This document shows, piece after piece, positions 11,829 to 22,955 of a DNA stretch of 64,000 bases. The translations under genes and the position numbers were made by a program. The stretch is from Phlebotomus papatasi (lineage: Eukaryota > Arthropoda > Insecta > Diptera > Psychodidae), in assembly GCF_024763615.1 (NCBI RefSeq), contig NC_077224.1, positions 38,264,712 to 38,328,711 of the forward strand. Direction: 5' to 3'. Every line of letters starts with the position of its first letter. Positions within the stretch are counted from its first letter, which is position 1. Below the pieces are notes generated by a model. The model was not told the DNA's origin, did not search any database, and was given only the letters and a program-made list of their open reading frames with translations.

Positions 11829-12505
11829 TAAGTGGCTACATAGGTCATGCAGACTAAAAAAAAATAACATTTTTTCTTGACATTCTTTTTTCAAGATAAT
11901 AAGAAAAATATTCAATTCGAGATCTTCGGCTTATTAAGGTATAACCATTTAACTATATTTTCTGAAATTGTCATTTCAAAATTTGAAACATTCAGCCGTT
12001 TGGACCTGATTTTTGGAGACCTTTTTTGAAAACAAAATACTTTTCCGTTAACAAGATTTTTGAGAGTATATTCATCTGAAGTCAAAAGACTAAATATTTC
12101 CTTGTTAACTGAAGAGTTAAACTTGTAAGGTAAAGTGCTCTCAAGTCGACCGGTTCCTCAACTCGACAGGTAGAAGTATTTATTCAATTTATTTATAATT
12201 TGCTGTAATATTTAGCGTATGTTATAACACTAATAGGTCAATTATTCGATAAACAAATACGCATCAGTGACAATTTCATAGAATTGATTATAAAACATTA
12301 AAAATTGACCACCGGTCGAGTCGTGGACACGGTCGCCTTGAGGGCACTTTACCTAACTTAACCGGTAGGACCTTTTGTCCTGGATCACAACTTAATTTAC
12401 AAGAGAAAAGTGGTATGGTAAATGGTAAAAAATGTAACCGTTCAAGTACGAATTTAACTCATCAAGTAACAGGAAATATTTAGTGTTTGACGTCAGATGA
12501 ATGGG
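11829..12505. mobile_element. X foldback element, copy 2, with M in its centre
   Basis: The left part matches copy 1 (CATTCAGCCGTT; ATTCATCTGAAGTCAAAAGA). The right part after M carries the inverse (AACAGGAAATATTTAGTGTT, GACGTCAGATGAATG). M occupies the palindrome centre and I follows directly at the right end, where this copy looks truncated. Confidence 0.6.
12128..12354. mobile_element. M element (MITE, about 226 bp)
   Basis: Inverted ends GGTAAAGTGCTCTCAAGTCG (left) and, read inversely, GGTAAAGTGCCCTCAAGGCG (right), followed by CTCGAC on both arms; about 40 bp of symmetry. The flanks are TAA and TAA, so a TA target is possible. The interior is non-coding. Confidence 0.8.
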
Positions 12506-12507
12506 TC

Positions 12508-12752
12508 CCGGTCAAAATTCCGAACGCCAAAATCCCGAACGCCAAAATCCCGAAAGCCAAAATCCCGAAAGCCAAAATCCCGAATTCTTAAAAGTGTCAC
12601 TGCTACTCCCACGATTGCACTCGCGCTTGCTGGAGGCAAAGGGAAATCTTCTGTGTCTTAGGAAATTATTCTAAACATTTTCCTCCATATATTTTCATCC
12701 CTTTCAGGATTTTGAAAATTCGGGATTTTGGCGTTCGGAATTTTGGCTGCCA
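12508..12752. mobile_element. I element with 15-bp minisatellite at its end
   Basis: The left end has four exact-phase copies of GCCAAAATCCCGAAM (12526-12585) after a degenerate one. The right end carries one or two inverse copies (TTCGGGATTTTGGC, GTTCGGAATTTTGGC). The inverted ends share GTCAAAATTCCGAACGCC-like sequence. The inner 150 bp is unique and includes CTCGCGCTTGC. No coding. Confidence 0.75.
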
Positions 12753-13564
12753 CCGTTCAGAATACCTAGAAAATTTTTTGAGGCACCACAAAAACCCCCT
12801 GCCTTAGAATAAAAGATGAAGAAAAATAATTTAAGTGATAATGAAAGATAAGTTTTCTCTGCTATAATCGTTGGAAATATTGCTATACGAAAATCGTAAG
12901 CTGAATGAGTCTTCCCCCATTGATTTATTTTATTACTTATTACAGTAATTATAATAACTATTTATTGTACTTGAGCCATTACTGAAAGTTGAATCTTGCA
13001 AGTTCTTCTATACCATTGATTCCTTTCCGACTAAAAGTTGAAGCGATAATTATTTGAAAATTCAGCTAAGTTGAGTTCAACTAGTAAAATTCAACTTGAA
13101 AATCGTAACTTCTTTTTACTTCGTAGAAACATTTTAATTAACACATGAATTACCTTGTGAATTACCCCTTGGTTCCTTGAAAAATTTCAGTCCGATGAGA
13201 TGTAGCAGAAAGTGGAACCTCTCTTGATTTTCACAATTTTATTCTTGATATGACTTTTGAGGATAAAATTCTTTTTCATAAGCTACTAACTGAAGAAGGA
13301 AAATCACGTGTAAGAACGAACTAATCACACTGCACTTAAACTGGATCACAAATTGAAACTGTGAAAATCATAAAAAAATATCTATTGTTTTTCTGCTCAT
13401 TTTCTGTCCTAAGTTCACTTAAAATTCATTTAAAGCAGTAATAATATTGATAAAATTTTAATTAATTACAAAAATTTCACTCTAATGAATGAAGAGCTAC
13501 ACCATACTAAAATTTCATTGAAACAAAATTAGAGCGTGCGACCAATTCGACAATAGCTAACCCA
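12753..13564. other. Unassigned A+T-rich sequence
   Basis: No gene, TIR pair or shared repeat was found. Confidence 0.4.
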
Positions 13565-13665
13565 ATCGAGAGGTCAGCTTTGTTGCGACTGCCACCAACT
13601 TACCACTACCGATGTCATCAGGTAAATGGCAAGAACCACTGAATCTCTTTCTTTACACTGTCACT
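13565..13665 (-). repeat. Retroposon 3'-end fragment
   Basis: CACTACCGATGTCATCAGGT followed by AAATGGCAAGAACCA (13603-13637) matches 39724-39758 with about four differences. In the second copy the same block leads, on the minus strand, to a (TTGAA)n tail. This looks like the same retroelement 3' region without its tail. Confidence 0.55.
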
Positions 13666-13825
13666 GGAAAGAAAGCTATGTTTAAAGCGTTTTTCAAGTT
13701 TAATGTACCTATTTCAAAACAATTACGCCGTCTCTTGGCGTTGGCATAAACCATAAGTCTATCAAGGGCAAGATTGTTTCGTGATTATTTTTTTTTAAAT
13801 TCTTGAAATTTTTAGAACTTTTTAA

Positions 13826-13850
13826 CTGCTCGAACTCCAAAAGAGAGCAG
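13826..13850. repeat. AJ hairpin motif (CTGCTC…GAGCAG)
   Basis: A 25-nt hairpin whose arms CTGCTC and GAGCAG enclose GAACTCCAAAAGA. Close relatives occur at 37741-37764 and 51745-51769, with degraded ones at 56456, 31553 and 26507. Confidence 0.6.
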
Positions 13851-13978
13851 TTTTAGCAATCGTGTTATTTTTAAATGGGAAACGTAATTCTTATTTGAAA
13901 TAAATCAAACTAAAAAAATCATTTCTTATAAGTATATATTTCATAGTTGAACCAAAAAATCGGATAAAATAGCAAGTA

Positions 13979-15443
13979 GGGGGAGGCTTTGAACTTTCGC
14001 ATACTAAAATGATGTTCAAGTTCAGTGATTTTTTCTGACTACCATGCAAACCGTATGGATTCTCCAACTATGCCAAAAAAATGTCTTACTTATAAGGTTC
14101 ATAATCCCACCAAACATAATCCCAGGAAATCCTTAGATTTTCCTCCAGAGGAAAATGAAAATTTAATGGCGATTTATCCGATAGATGAATCAAGTTTCTA
14201 TTATCGCACACGATTCACGCCATCATTGAACACCCCATTTTCACCGTAAATTTTGCACCGGACACTAAAAGTTGCACATCATTGTTTAAAGGGAACTCTA
14301 ATCTACTTGATTAACTCATTTTTATAAGGAATAAAACATTTTAATATCACTTTTTTGGAACTTTTCTGAGAGATGTTTTATTGACATTAAAAACCATGTT
14401 TTTGCTTGATTCTACGAGAATTTCACTCCGGAAACGGTTAAATCTGATGAATACTTTCTTGAAAAGTCCAAATATCACCAAATTTACACGAATCAATAAG
14501 TTTTTAAAGCTAAAAATTGACTAAAACTCTGCAAGCGAGAAGACTACACAAGATTCCACCATTCCTCCACGGAGCCGGATATGCACAAAAACGTTTGAAT
14601 GTGCATCATTGAAGATTTCTCTGTTCCTGCAGCTGCAGGAATCGGGATTTAGCACAGATATTGAGCTTCAGCAGGTGAACAAGCTAAAATTTTCACAAAA
14701 CATCTTCTTACGGACAGTTTCTTTTCTTTGTCATGCAAAACAACACAATAGTGAGGTTATGTCAAAGATTGTCAAAAACCAGTTGTAAACTGTATGAGCT
14801 TATTACAGATGTGATTCTTTCATTGCACATTCAGTTTGTGCAAGCTTGAAAAATATTTTTATATCAAAGAAATGCAAAATTGCTTAATAATTACTCAACT
14901 GCAACCTATTTGAGTCAAATTACTTCTTGTTTATCAATTTTACGATTTTTAAGTTTTCCTTTTTAGTGATGGATCAAATCGGTAGATTACAATAGATGTG
15001 AATATGAGGGATCGTATCTAAAATGAAGTTTCCTGGAAAATATCTGAAAGAAGCAGTCTTCTATTTGCGATCGATGAATCTGAGTCAAGTTTGTGAATTT
15101 TGTTCCACCCACAAAAAGTGTCTGTTCAGCCTAAAAGATTTTTACTTAAATCTGATTCCTAATAACCCTTCTACCCTCTGTGATAGTAGTTTTTCAGAAA
15201 AGTGATATTAATTCTGCACAATCGTATGAAATATTGCACAGCAAAATTACAGTTTTTGACCTGTTTTTATTTTTTGCTTCCTGAAACTAGGAAAAAAGGA
15301 TTAGACTCTCAATTTTTTCAGGAAAGATGGGATTTAAGGTTAGCTATTACAATATAAAGCCATATGCCAGATTCATAAAGGAATATGGGAGAAATATGAA
15401 GTGTCCGAAGGTAGCGTATATGCGAACGATCAAAGCCTCCCCC
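13979..15443. mobile_element. AG element (1.46-kb TIR element, TA target)
   Basis: The left end GGGGGAGGCTTTGAACTTTC and the right end, read inversely, GGGGGAGGCTTTGATCGTTC are inverted copies, continuing CGCATA on both sides. TA flanks both (13977-13978, 15444-15445). Inside, two short plus frames (14025-14249, 74 codons; 15023-15205, 60 codons) are open. The second contains CxxC-like spacing (VCEFCSTHKKC), but no transposase signature is visible. It could be a decayed autonomous element or a non-autonomous one. Confidence 0.75.
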
Positions 15444-15539
15444 TAGGTAAAGTGGGAAACTAATGGGATTTTAGTCAAATCATTATTTAGATTATAATTG
15501 CGTTAAGCTGTATCTCGGCTTAAGTTGTACACTCAGTCC

Positions 15540-15923
15540 CGGCATTATGCACTTCGGGATTATGCACCTGACGGAATTATGCACATATAATTATGCAAGT
15601 TTTCCTAACACTGGGAGTCAATTTATGAAATCATTTTTGAAATACGCCTGAGAATAAAACTTTAATTTCTTTTATTAAGGTAAAATTTTTAAATATTCTA
15701 ACCATTTATTGAAGAACTCTTGCCTAAAAGTACTGTCTGTAATGTATTTCTATTAAACAGTTGAATTTTCAGTTTTGACTACTTATACTCCGCGCGAAAT
15801 TCGTTCTACGGCCGATTTATTCAAAAGAAAGCCCCTGCGGGTATGCAAATATTCTCGATGAGTAATGTCATTTCTTGCGTTTTTTTTCGGTCCCGAAAAT
15901 GTGCATAATCCCGGGACTGAGTG
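15540..15923. mobile_element. J element (MITE, 384 bp)
   Basis: Inverted ends CACTCAGTCCCGGCATTATG (left) and, read inversely, CACTCAGTCCCGGGATTATG (right), both followed by CAC. The left inner flank repeats TTATGCAC three times. TA lies to the left and CA to the right. No coding. Confidence 0.85.
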
Positions 15924-15997
15924 CAAATGTGTCTAAAGCATTACGTTAGTGCTGTTACAATTGACTTTAACATGCTGTAAAAAAATATTTAGTAAAA

Positions 15998-17815
15998 CAG
16001 AGGTGAAATGATAACTTTTAGACACTATCGAATCGATAGTATCGATAAATCTATATGTTAGATAAAGCGAATGGCGACTTTTTACGCATTGTTGGGCCAT
16101 TTATTGGGACATTCTTAAAAGAATGTGACTATTTATAAATATCTGTATAAGTTACAGGAAGTCCTGAAGAGCAATTGTGATCGCCATCACGCTTTTTATC
16201 ATAGTATGATAAAAATGCCGCTCAGTTTCGCTCAAATGGTTTCCGAATATTAGCGAAACTTCACGAGCTTAAATAAATATTGTTTTATATAAGAAGAAAA
16301 AAACGTACTTATTTTTTAATCATGATTCACCTAAATTTATTCGAAATTATATATTTTGTCAGATAGCAAGGTATGCGCCTAGAGAGGATTCGGATGCCAC
16401 TGAAGAATTCAAAAACTAACGAAAAAGAACTTTTAATAAAAAAAAACAGTCTTGAAATTATATTTTGATTATTTCATATTCAATCTACAAACTTTTTATG
16501 CAGCCTGTAATTCAATTTTCGTTCATTCACATAGTCTAAAGCTTATCTTTTAGCTTTTTTATTTAAATTAGAATTATTATTCACTTGTTGCATGAGAAGA
16601 TGAAAGTTCTTTGCGAGCTTAACGACTGCTGTAACGGTCCTTTCGTTTTGACTAATAGATCGAATAGATCTTTGAAAATTCTCATTAAATTCACCACTAA
16701 GTTAGAAATCTCTTTCCACACTAGAAAAACTTAAGTCCTGATTCCATCGATGTCTTTAGTTAGGTCATCCTACACCTTTATTTAGATTACTAAATGTCCT
16801 CCACCTTCTCTCGTAAAAGATCCTTGCTCTGAGCGGCGACGCAGTGTGTGGATTTTCTTTAAAAGTCAAGGTTGCGATCATCAGCAAGGTCATTTTCTTG
16901 CAGAGAAAATGCTTGTGCTGATGGAGAAGCGTCCTGATTTAAAACGGCATCTTCGGCTGTGTTATAAACAGCAGCATCTTCTTCCTCTCGCTGTCCTGCT
17001 GGGAGAATCATCTCCATTAAAAACGGTATCTCCAACAGTGTGATAAGCAGCAATTCTTATCCCTCTTCTCCTCCTTGTACTGATTAAGAATCCTGATTGG
17101 CAACTGAGAATTCAAAAATGTGGTGAAATTCTACGCCTCTCTCGTTCTCCGAAGAATTATTACCGAGAATTAAAAGAACTGGGAGATCATCCTCGGTGTA
17201 CTCCTCATCGCCTACACCTCCACCGATTCGAATCTTGTCACCGTTCAGACGCCTTTGCTTTCACTTTCTTGCCACTGCCTTGTCTCAGATGAGCCCCACT
17301 GTCTCTTATTTGACAAGTTTTCTGGAACTTGATCATCAGTCCCTACAAATAAATGCGAAAACAAATAATCTTTTAGAGAAAAAGCAAACAAAAACACTGC
17401 CACAAAATATGTATTATAAAATAAAACAAACATTATGAAAACGGATTAATTAATTAAATTAACGTTTTTTTGGACCTCAATTAAATATAATAAGTTACTT
17501 ACTCTCATTTGTTTTAAGAAAATTCCTTTTTCACTTGAAAAACACTTTTATCACCCGTGACGGGAGGATATGCTAGTATATCGTATTGATAAAATGACAG
17601 AGCGACTCATGGTTGCCAACTTCGATTTTTGTCGCTCAGCGCCAAAACCGAAGATTGACATTTCCACTATGGCGGGAAGTTTTCTATGATAAAAAGCACT
17701 GTTAAACCATATGATAAAGCCCGTGACGGCGATCACAATTGCTCTTCTGATATCGTTTAAATTTTTCAGAATCGACAGTCGATTGTATCGAAAATAAGTT
17801 ATCATGTCACCCCAG
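15998..17815. mobile_element. Q element (1.8 kb, long subterminal inverted repeats)
   Basis: The ends share GGTGAAATGATAACTT (left) and its inverse (right). Further in, AGAGCAATTGTGATCGCC at 16169-16188 is mirrored exactly at 17727-17746, and TTTTTATCATAG occurs on both sides. The interior carries remnants of a minus-strand acidic open frame. The outermost left bases, CAGAGGTG, resemble hAT ends, but no 8-bp duplication is visible, so the superfamily stays open. Confidence 0.65.
16859..17433 (-). pseudogene. Decayed acidic open frame inside Q
   Basis: Three minus-strand frames form a plausible broken protein. 17433-17245 ends TRQWQESESKGV, then a stop. A shifted frame continues through RRLNGDKIRIGGGVGDEEYT and EDDLPVLLIL to about 17085. 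A third (17053-16859) ends in ENDLADDRNLDF. An internal duplication is visible: AAYHTVGDTVFNGDDSPS resembles AAVYNTAEDAVLNQDASPS. The acidic Asp/Glu/Ser composition differs from the random frames elsewhere. No known domain is recognised; it may be the N-terminal part of a transposon protein. Confidence 0.4.
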
Positions 17816-19860
17816 GTTTTCAAAAACCGTTCTAAATTAAGAAGAAAAAAGTTTACGTCTAATTAAATTGATCAATTAATTTTCTTTTTGTTATTTTTCT
17901 AATAAAGAAATTCGTAAAAATGAGAAGTGGTTAAATCACGCTTCAAAATTTTGGATGATAGGTCAAGAATTTTTCTGATCCTTTGTTCTTGCTTCTGTAT
18001 TTTTATAAATAGTTTTAATTGACTTTTGAATTTTTAATAGCATATTCTCAGATAGCTTATCTATCGCTTTAAGCAATAAAAGAGAAACATTTTTTTGGCC
18101 TTGTAAATTAAGAAAATTGTTTTATCGGTAATATTAAAATTTAAAGCTCATTCAATAGACAAACCTAGCTTTTTGTCGGAACAAGGTGAATATGAGTCTA
18201 ACAATACCTTAAAATTCAAACTTTAAATTGCAAACCCTCTGTATTGTAAATTGTAATATTCTATACCCGAATCCTTGATTGGGCAAATAATTTGCCCTTT
18301 GACTGCAAAATGCCTAACTCGCATAACCCTGAAAATGTTCGTGGAATGATGAAGTATTTCACGGATTCTGGATGAGGGGGTGGCTTCGTGAGTGAGTACC
18401 AGATAAGCTGAAATAAACTTTGAAGACAAGAACTGTGAGAGTGTGGAAGAGACAAAAACTCTTGTGCACATCAAACCATTAAAATGAACTTATGGGAAGA
18501 AAATCACACACGGCAGCACTGGTGGTATTTATATGAGAAAATTAACCCAGAAACTCATTCATCCCAACTTCGTGCCAGATTCAGCAACAAAAATTTCATC
18601 TTGCTCATAAAAATGGATTCTCAGCCTAATTTCAACAGCATCAATATTCAAAACTTGTTCCAATGGCACCATTGCAGAAGTCACTTCTGAGACTTCTTTT
18701 GACAATTTTTTTTTCTTATTTCTTCATTTTTGCATCAGGAATGTCCCCTAAGAAAACTTCAAGTGTATGCAAGTCCAGAGTAGTTTTGCTAAGCCACGCC
18801 ACGAACAAGAGTCATTTAGAAAAGTGATAGTTTCTAAAGAAAGAAAAAAGAGCTCGAAGGAATGGAGATAGTCGTACAAGACAAAGTTGCACGTTGCACC
18901 AACAAAGTCATACACGAAAATTAGCTCAAATATTTTAAAATTTTCCTTGTTCATTGAAATATCAAAGAGGGAATAAAACATAAAGAAGAGATTCCGATAT
19001 AGTTATCTTTTTCCTCAATTAATTTTCCCAAAAAAACCAGTTTAATTTGCATAGAATATTGATTAAAACATTCTTAATAATTCAACTCCTGAACATACTC
19101 CTACATTCACTTTACTCTAAAAATATCTCTCAGAGCAATCTGTTAGTATCTAGTGAATAAATTGGCAAATAGCTAAAGTTTGGGGTGGAATATAGATCAA
19201 AATGCAAGTTCAATAATTTTCAATTCACTGGGTTAAATTATACTGAATGTAGTTGATCATTGGGATGTGGAAATATTTTTATCTCCTCAATCGCCCATCT
19301 TTCTCTGTCTCTTCGTTTTTTGTTTGCGAATGGCACAGATATTGTCAAAGGATAAGTTGTACTCCCTAGTGTAGCTGTCGCCCCATAAAAAATTCATATC
19401 AATTCAAATTTATGTGAAATCACTTCACGGATGCCACAACATAAAATAGTCGTCGATCTTTTGCCCTCCCGTCTGCCAAGAGAATCGATGGCTTTTAGGG
19501 GAGGGTGAAAGGTTAAATATGTGACAACTGGAGGGAGGACATTGTGTGAGAATCATTCAGTGTCTTGTTATCCCACCCACACTCTTTTCCTTCAACACGA
19601 CAAAAGGGAAAATTTGGTAGAGTAGAATTGAATATTTTCTAGATAATAGATTCATATGAAATTCTTATTCTTATTAGTGATTTTAAATTATATTTTAAAC
19701 AAAATTTTTACACATTATGACCTCTTCAATTATTGTAAGTGTTTTAATTTATTTAAAAGCAAATATTCTTCAAAATGTGTTTAAATAATTATTCAAATAA
19801 TTCTTTCTGTATAGGGTCGAAGGAACATCTATTCGGCAGCGTACACTTATTCGAAAATTT
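17816..19860. other. Unassigned, apparently unique sequence
   Basis: No repeat from elsewhere in the window recurs here, and the short frames at 18223-18981 on both strands are unrecognised. The segment 19240-19620 has a more balanced base composition and could be conserved non-coding DNA, but nothing in the sequence proves it. Confidence 0.4.
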
Positions 19861-19935
19861 GTCAAACTATTGAAATTTATTTAATAATCTAATAAAATGC
19901 AAGTTGTGTAAGCCCTGATGGGGCTCACGGAAATA
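19861..19935 (+). repeat. Possible retroposon 3' end
   Basis: AAGCCCTGATGGGGCTCACG forms a small hairpin (GCCC…GGGC) followed by GAAATAAA. This resembles the stem-loop plus polyadenylation signal at the 3' ends of some insect LINEs. No coding part is attached. Confidence 0.25.
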
Positions 19936-20109
19936 AACATATAACTTATTAAAGGAAAATGGGGAACTGAAGGTGCCACCCATCTTTGAACTTACTCGGA
20001 GTGAACTGTCACCGGCGACTGATGTTCACTAACTGAAGTACTATAGTGGTAATTGGCATAAGCAACAAGAGCACCTGAGAGAAATCCGAAAAAGTTGAAA
20101 TAACATTCC

Positions 20110-20310
20110 GCGGAAACGTTAATTTTACCTTGCATAATTGATCCGAAATCAGTGTAAATATTATGCTTTTTAGGTGTATTATGGGTTAAAGTTACCCTTT
20201 TTCATGTTAATTTTACACTTAGAAAAGCGTAAAATTAACATTAAAAAATGTTGATATAATTTTACACCTAAGAAGTGTTAAAGTTACGAGGAAAAGAAGT
20301 TAATCGCATC
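20110..20310. repeat. Repeated TTAATTTTACAC motifs
   Basis: GTTAATTTTACAC and its inverse GTAAAATTAACAT, plus GTTAAAGTTAC twice, alternate over 200 bp and form interleaved inverted repeats. It may be a decayed MITE. Confidence 0.35.
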
Positions 20311-20324
20311 CCCTTTTTTCTCTC

Positions 20325-20465
20325 AGTGTTCAGCATCCGCCTAGGGATGATGTGTTGGGTGTGTCATAGGAATGAAGGATTAGGATTGGTGGGTTTGGCC
20401 GTCGACTGAGTTAACAACTGTCGAATGGGCCATACGCTCTACAAAGCTGATATGATTATGATTAA
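20325..20465 (+). repeat. Possible LINE 3' untranslated region
   Basis: A G+C-richer block ends with CATACGCTCTACAAAGCTGA and then TATGATTATGATTAAT, a short repeat tail like those of several insect LINE clades. No protein motif is visible, and the identification is inference. Confidence 0.3.
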
Positions 20466-20678
20466 TTTACCTTTTTCTATAAAGATATGTGTTCAAATAT
20501 CTTAAACCAAAATGGTACAAAATGAGTGCCAATACGAGTCATATTTAGTCAAGTTTTGGTCTAATTTCTACCACATCAGTTTCTTGAAATTAGTTATGAG
20601 CGAATTCTTTTCCTTCTTTGTTGCACAGCAAACGGCTTAGTACTGTACCAAAAAGATTAAATATCCAGAGAAAAGACT

Positions 20679-20724
20679 AACCAAGAAGCACTGAAGAAGA
20701 CATGTTAGGTGTCGAAAGCTCTGG
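20679..20724 (+). ncRNA. Hammerhead-like core motif
   Basis: CTGAAGA (20691-20697), a stem GACA…TGTC, GAAA (20714-20717), then GCTCTGGT. Upstream ACCA can pair with downstream TGGT. The CUGANGA…GAAA order matches hammerhead ribozyme cores, which are known from Penelope-like retroelements. An extra A between the core and the stem, and an unidentified cleavage site, keep this uncertain. A sister motif lies at 23051-23090 on the other strand. Confidence 0.4.
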
Positions 20725-21757
20725 TAAATTGTGTGTTTTACTTTTGGATTGCACTCCTCCACAAGGAGACACTCACCGGAACGACATTCTGTCCTAAAAT
20801 AAAAGTATATGTAATACGGGCGACTTTAGCCTGCGGGGATGACTTTAGCCCCGTGCTGTTTGTAAACTTTACTACTGAAGTACTTTACTAAACTTTACTG
20901 AATTAGAAGGCAAAAACTTAGCGGTTTTTCGCGATTTTTTTGGAGGAGGAAAGGAAAAGGCAAAGATCAAGTTTCACGAAATTTTTAACATAATCTGTAT
21001 TCATATATCAAGTTCTTAAATTATTTTTTTCAAAAAAAAAATTACAAAATGGCGGATTAACCCATTCGGTCAATGTTCCAGAAATACTTGAGATAGAATT
21101 TTCATATTTTGGGATTAGTTTGCTACAGATTAATAGATGAATTTTTTGAAAAGAAAAATTTTTTACCTATTGTGGGGTCGCGGGGAGCCTCTGTCAAATA
21201 AACGTCTTAACGGTCACTGAATTTAAATTCTGTGCATTAATTCATTACAAACTCTATTGGTTTAGATAGAATAACTATCCAAGAAAATGAATTTGCAACT
21301 AGAATTCAAATCAGGAAAGAGGAAAGAGGCCAATTTTAACAAAATCGACGGGATGTCGAATTTTCCATCCGCCATTTTGAACAAAAATTTTGCATGACCT
21401 TCCGCGAATTAAGAAAACAATAATAAAATGTATTTTCATCTCTCTCGGACTATTTTTCCCAATTAATTGAAGAGCTAAAGTTACTAAAAATCTATTCCCG
21501 ACAGTAATTCGGATAAAAATTGCCCAGGAATAAATCATCTAAAATCACTCAATTTGCGTATGATGTATAATACCATGATAAGGAATGGGATAATGAGACA
21601 TTCACTAGAGTGCCTTGTTGCAACACTCCCTAAGTGGCGGGAAATCTACAGCACGTAATTCTTGTTTGAGAAAAAATCTAAAAGAGATTCTCATTTTCAT
21701 TAAGTGTAAATTTCATAGTTAAACAAAAAACGGAGAATATTCTGATAGGAACTTTGT
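20725..21757. other. Unassigned A+T-rich sequence
   Basis: No gene was recognised. Two 'AATGGCGG'-type segments (around 21048 and, inverted, 21370) resemble phrases in the V family, suggesting old V debris. The 21311-21538 minus frame is not recognised. Confidence 0.35.
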
Positions 21758-21758
21758 T

Positions 21759-21978
21759 TAGCATTAAACGTACCGACCGTTTTTGATGCTTTTCCCTAGT
21801 GCGCTCAGTAAAATGACAGACCACGGTGGACAAGATTTAAAACACTGTAAAATATATTACATGCATATTTAAAGAAATAAATAAAGCTTAATATCTACAT
21901 TGTACCGTTTAAATATGTGTTAATATAAAAAGTTTTTAAACCGGTCAATTTGACCAGTCTTGGCAGGTTTAGTGCTAA
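21759..21978. mobile_element. AH element (MITE, about 220 bp)
   Basis: Left TTAGCATTAAACGTACCGAC and right, read inversely, TTAGCACTAAACCTGCCAAG are inverted ends. The inner right arm has CCGGTCAATTTGACCAG, a small palindrome. Target-site duplication not clear. Confidence 0.65.
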
Positions 21979-22194
21979 TCCTTAGTTACGTGTTCCGGGC
22001 AATGGTGATTCCGGGAATGTAACAAGCCTAATCGATCTGACAAAAATCTCGATCTTTTTATAATCTGAAAAAATTTAAACAGAGGATGATAAAAAATATT
22101 ATTATGCGCAAGAAGATGAGAAATATGTGAATTTTTCAACAAATTTTAAAATATCTCTCTACACCAATTCCAATCAAATACCTCACTGGCACCG

Positions 22195-22955
22195 TTCAGT
22201 AATAACCTTTCGAAGAGACAAAGCCACTCCAAAGCCAAGCCAAACCTGTTCGAAAATCTACCGGAAGCCCAAAGGGCAAGTTCATATACCCGCCGCCTTA
22301 ACGCTGATTGTTCTGCCATTTCGAATTTCGATATTCTTGACACTTCAATCGTCAACAATGTCAGCAACAGTGTACAAACGTTTGCTGCAAAAAGTGAATT
22401 TTTGTATAATTTTGTGGAATTCCAGAATGGCAGAACATTTTAATTGCAATTTCATTCAATGAAATATCCTTTTCATGAACTTGCTCACTTTTGTATAACT
22501 CGTCGGTTTAAACGTTCGAACTTCCAACGGGTTTTTAGGTAAGTTCTCTCTGATATACAGTAGACTCTCTCAAATTCGGGCATATGGGACCGAAATGTCA
22601 GCTGAATTAGACAGAAATTCGGGCGACAAACTTTTTGAAATGCAACGATTTTTTATTCGTGTCCATATAGATATTGAATTTACACACTCATATAATAACG
22701 TAAATTGCATGAAAATCCCTCAATAATGCAAAATCACATCAAAACTAAGACAAACCATGACAAATTTAAGCACATTTGATTCATTTGATAATCATAATCA
22801 AACTTGAAAAATGACAACAAACTTTTTTCAAATATAAACCGATGCCCGAATTAAAAAGTAGCCCGATCTTAAAAGAGTCGAATTAGCGAGAGTCTACTGT
22901 ACCTTCGAATCGGTAAAGGAAAAACCTCAACCGGAGAGAGCTCTCAAATCGGGAA
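22195..22955. repeat. Segment between inverted GTTCAGTAATAACC boxes
   Basis: GTTCAGTAATAACC at 22195-22208 is inverted as GGTTATTACTGAAC at 22956-22969, so this may be a larger element containing the pogo-like MITE. The 111-codon plus frame at 22127-22462 overlaps a minus frame and is not recognised. Confidence 0.35.
22558..22899. mobile_element. pogo-like MITE (342 bp, TA target)
   Basis: Ends are CAGTAGACTCTCTCAAATTC and, inverted, CAGTAGACTCTCGCTAATTC, flanked by TA at 22556-22557 and 22900-22901. CAGT-beginning ends at a TA target are typical of pogo/Tigger-type elements (established for that family; the assignment here is inference). The interior is non-coding. Confidence 0.75.

Noticed and set aside
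12526..12585. CRISPR-like array
   Set aside because: The 15-bp units are directly tandem with no spacers and lie in a eukaryotic MITE end.
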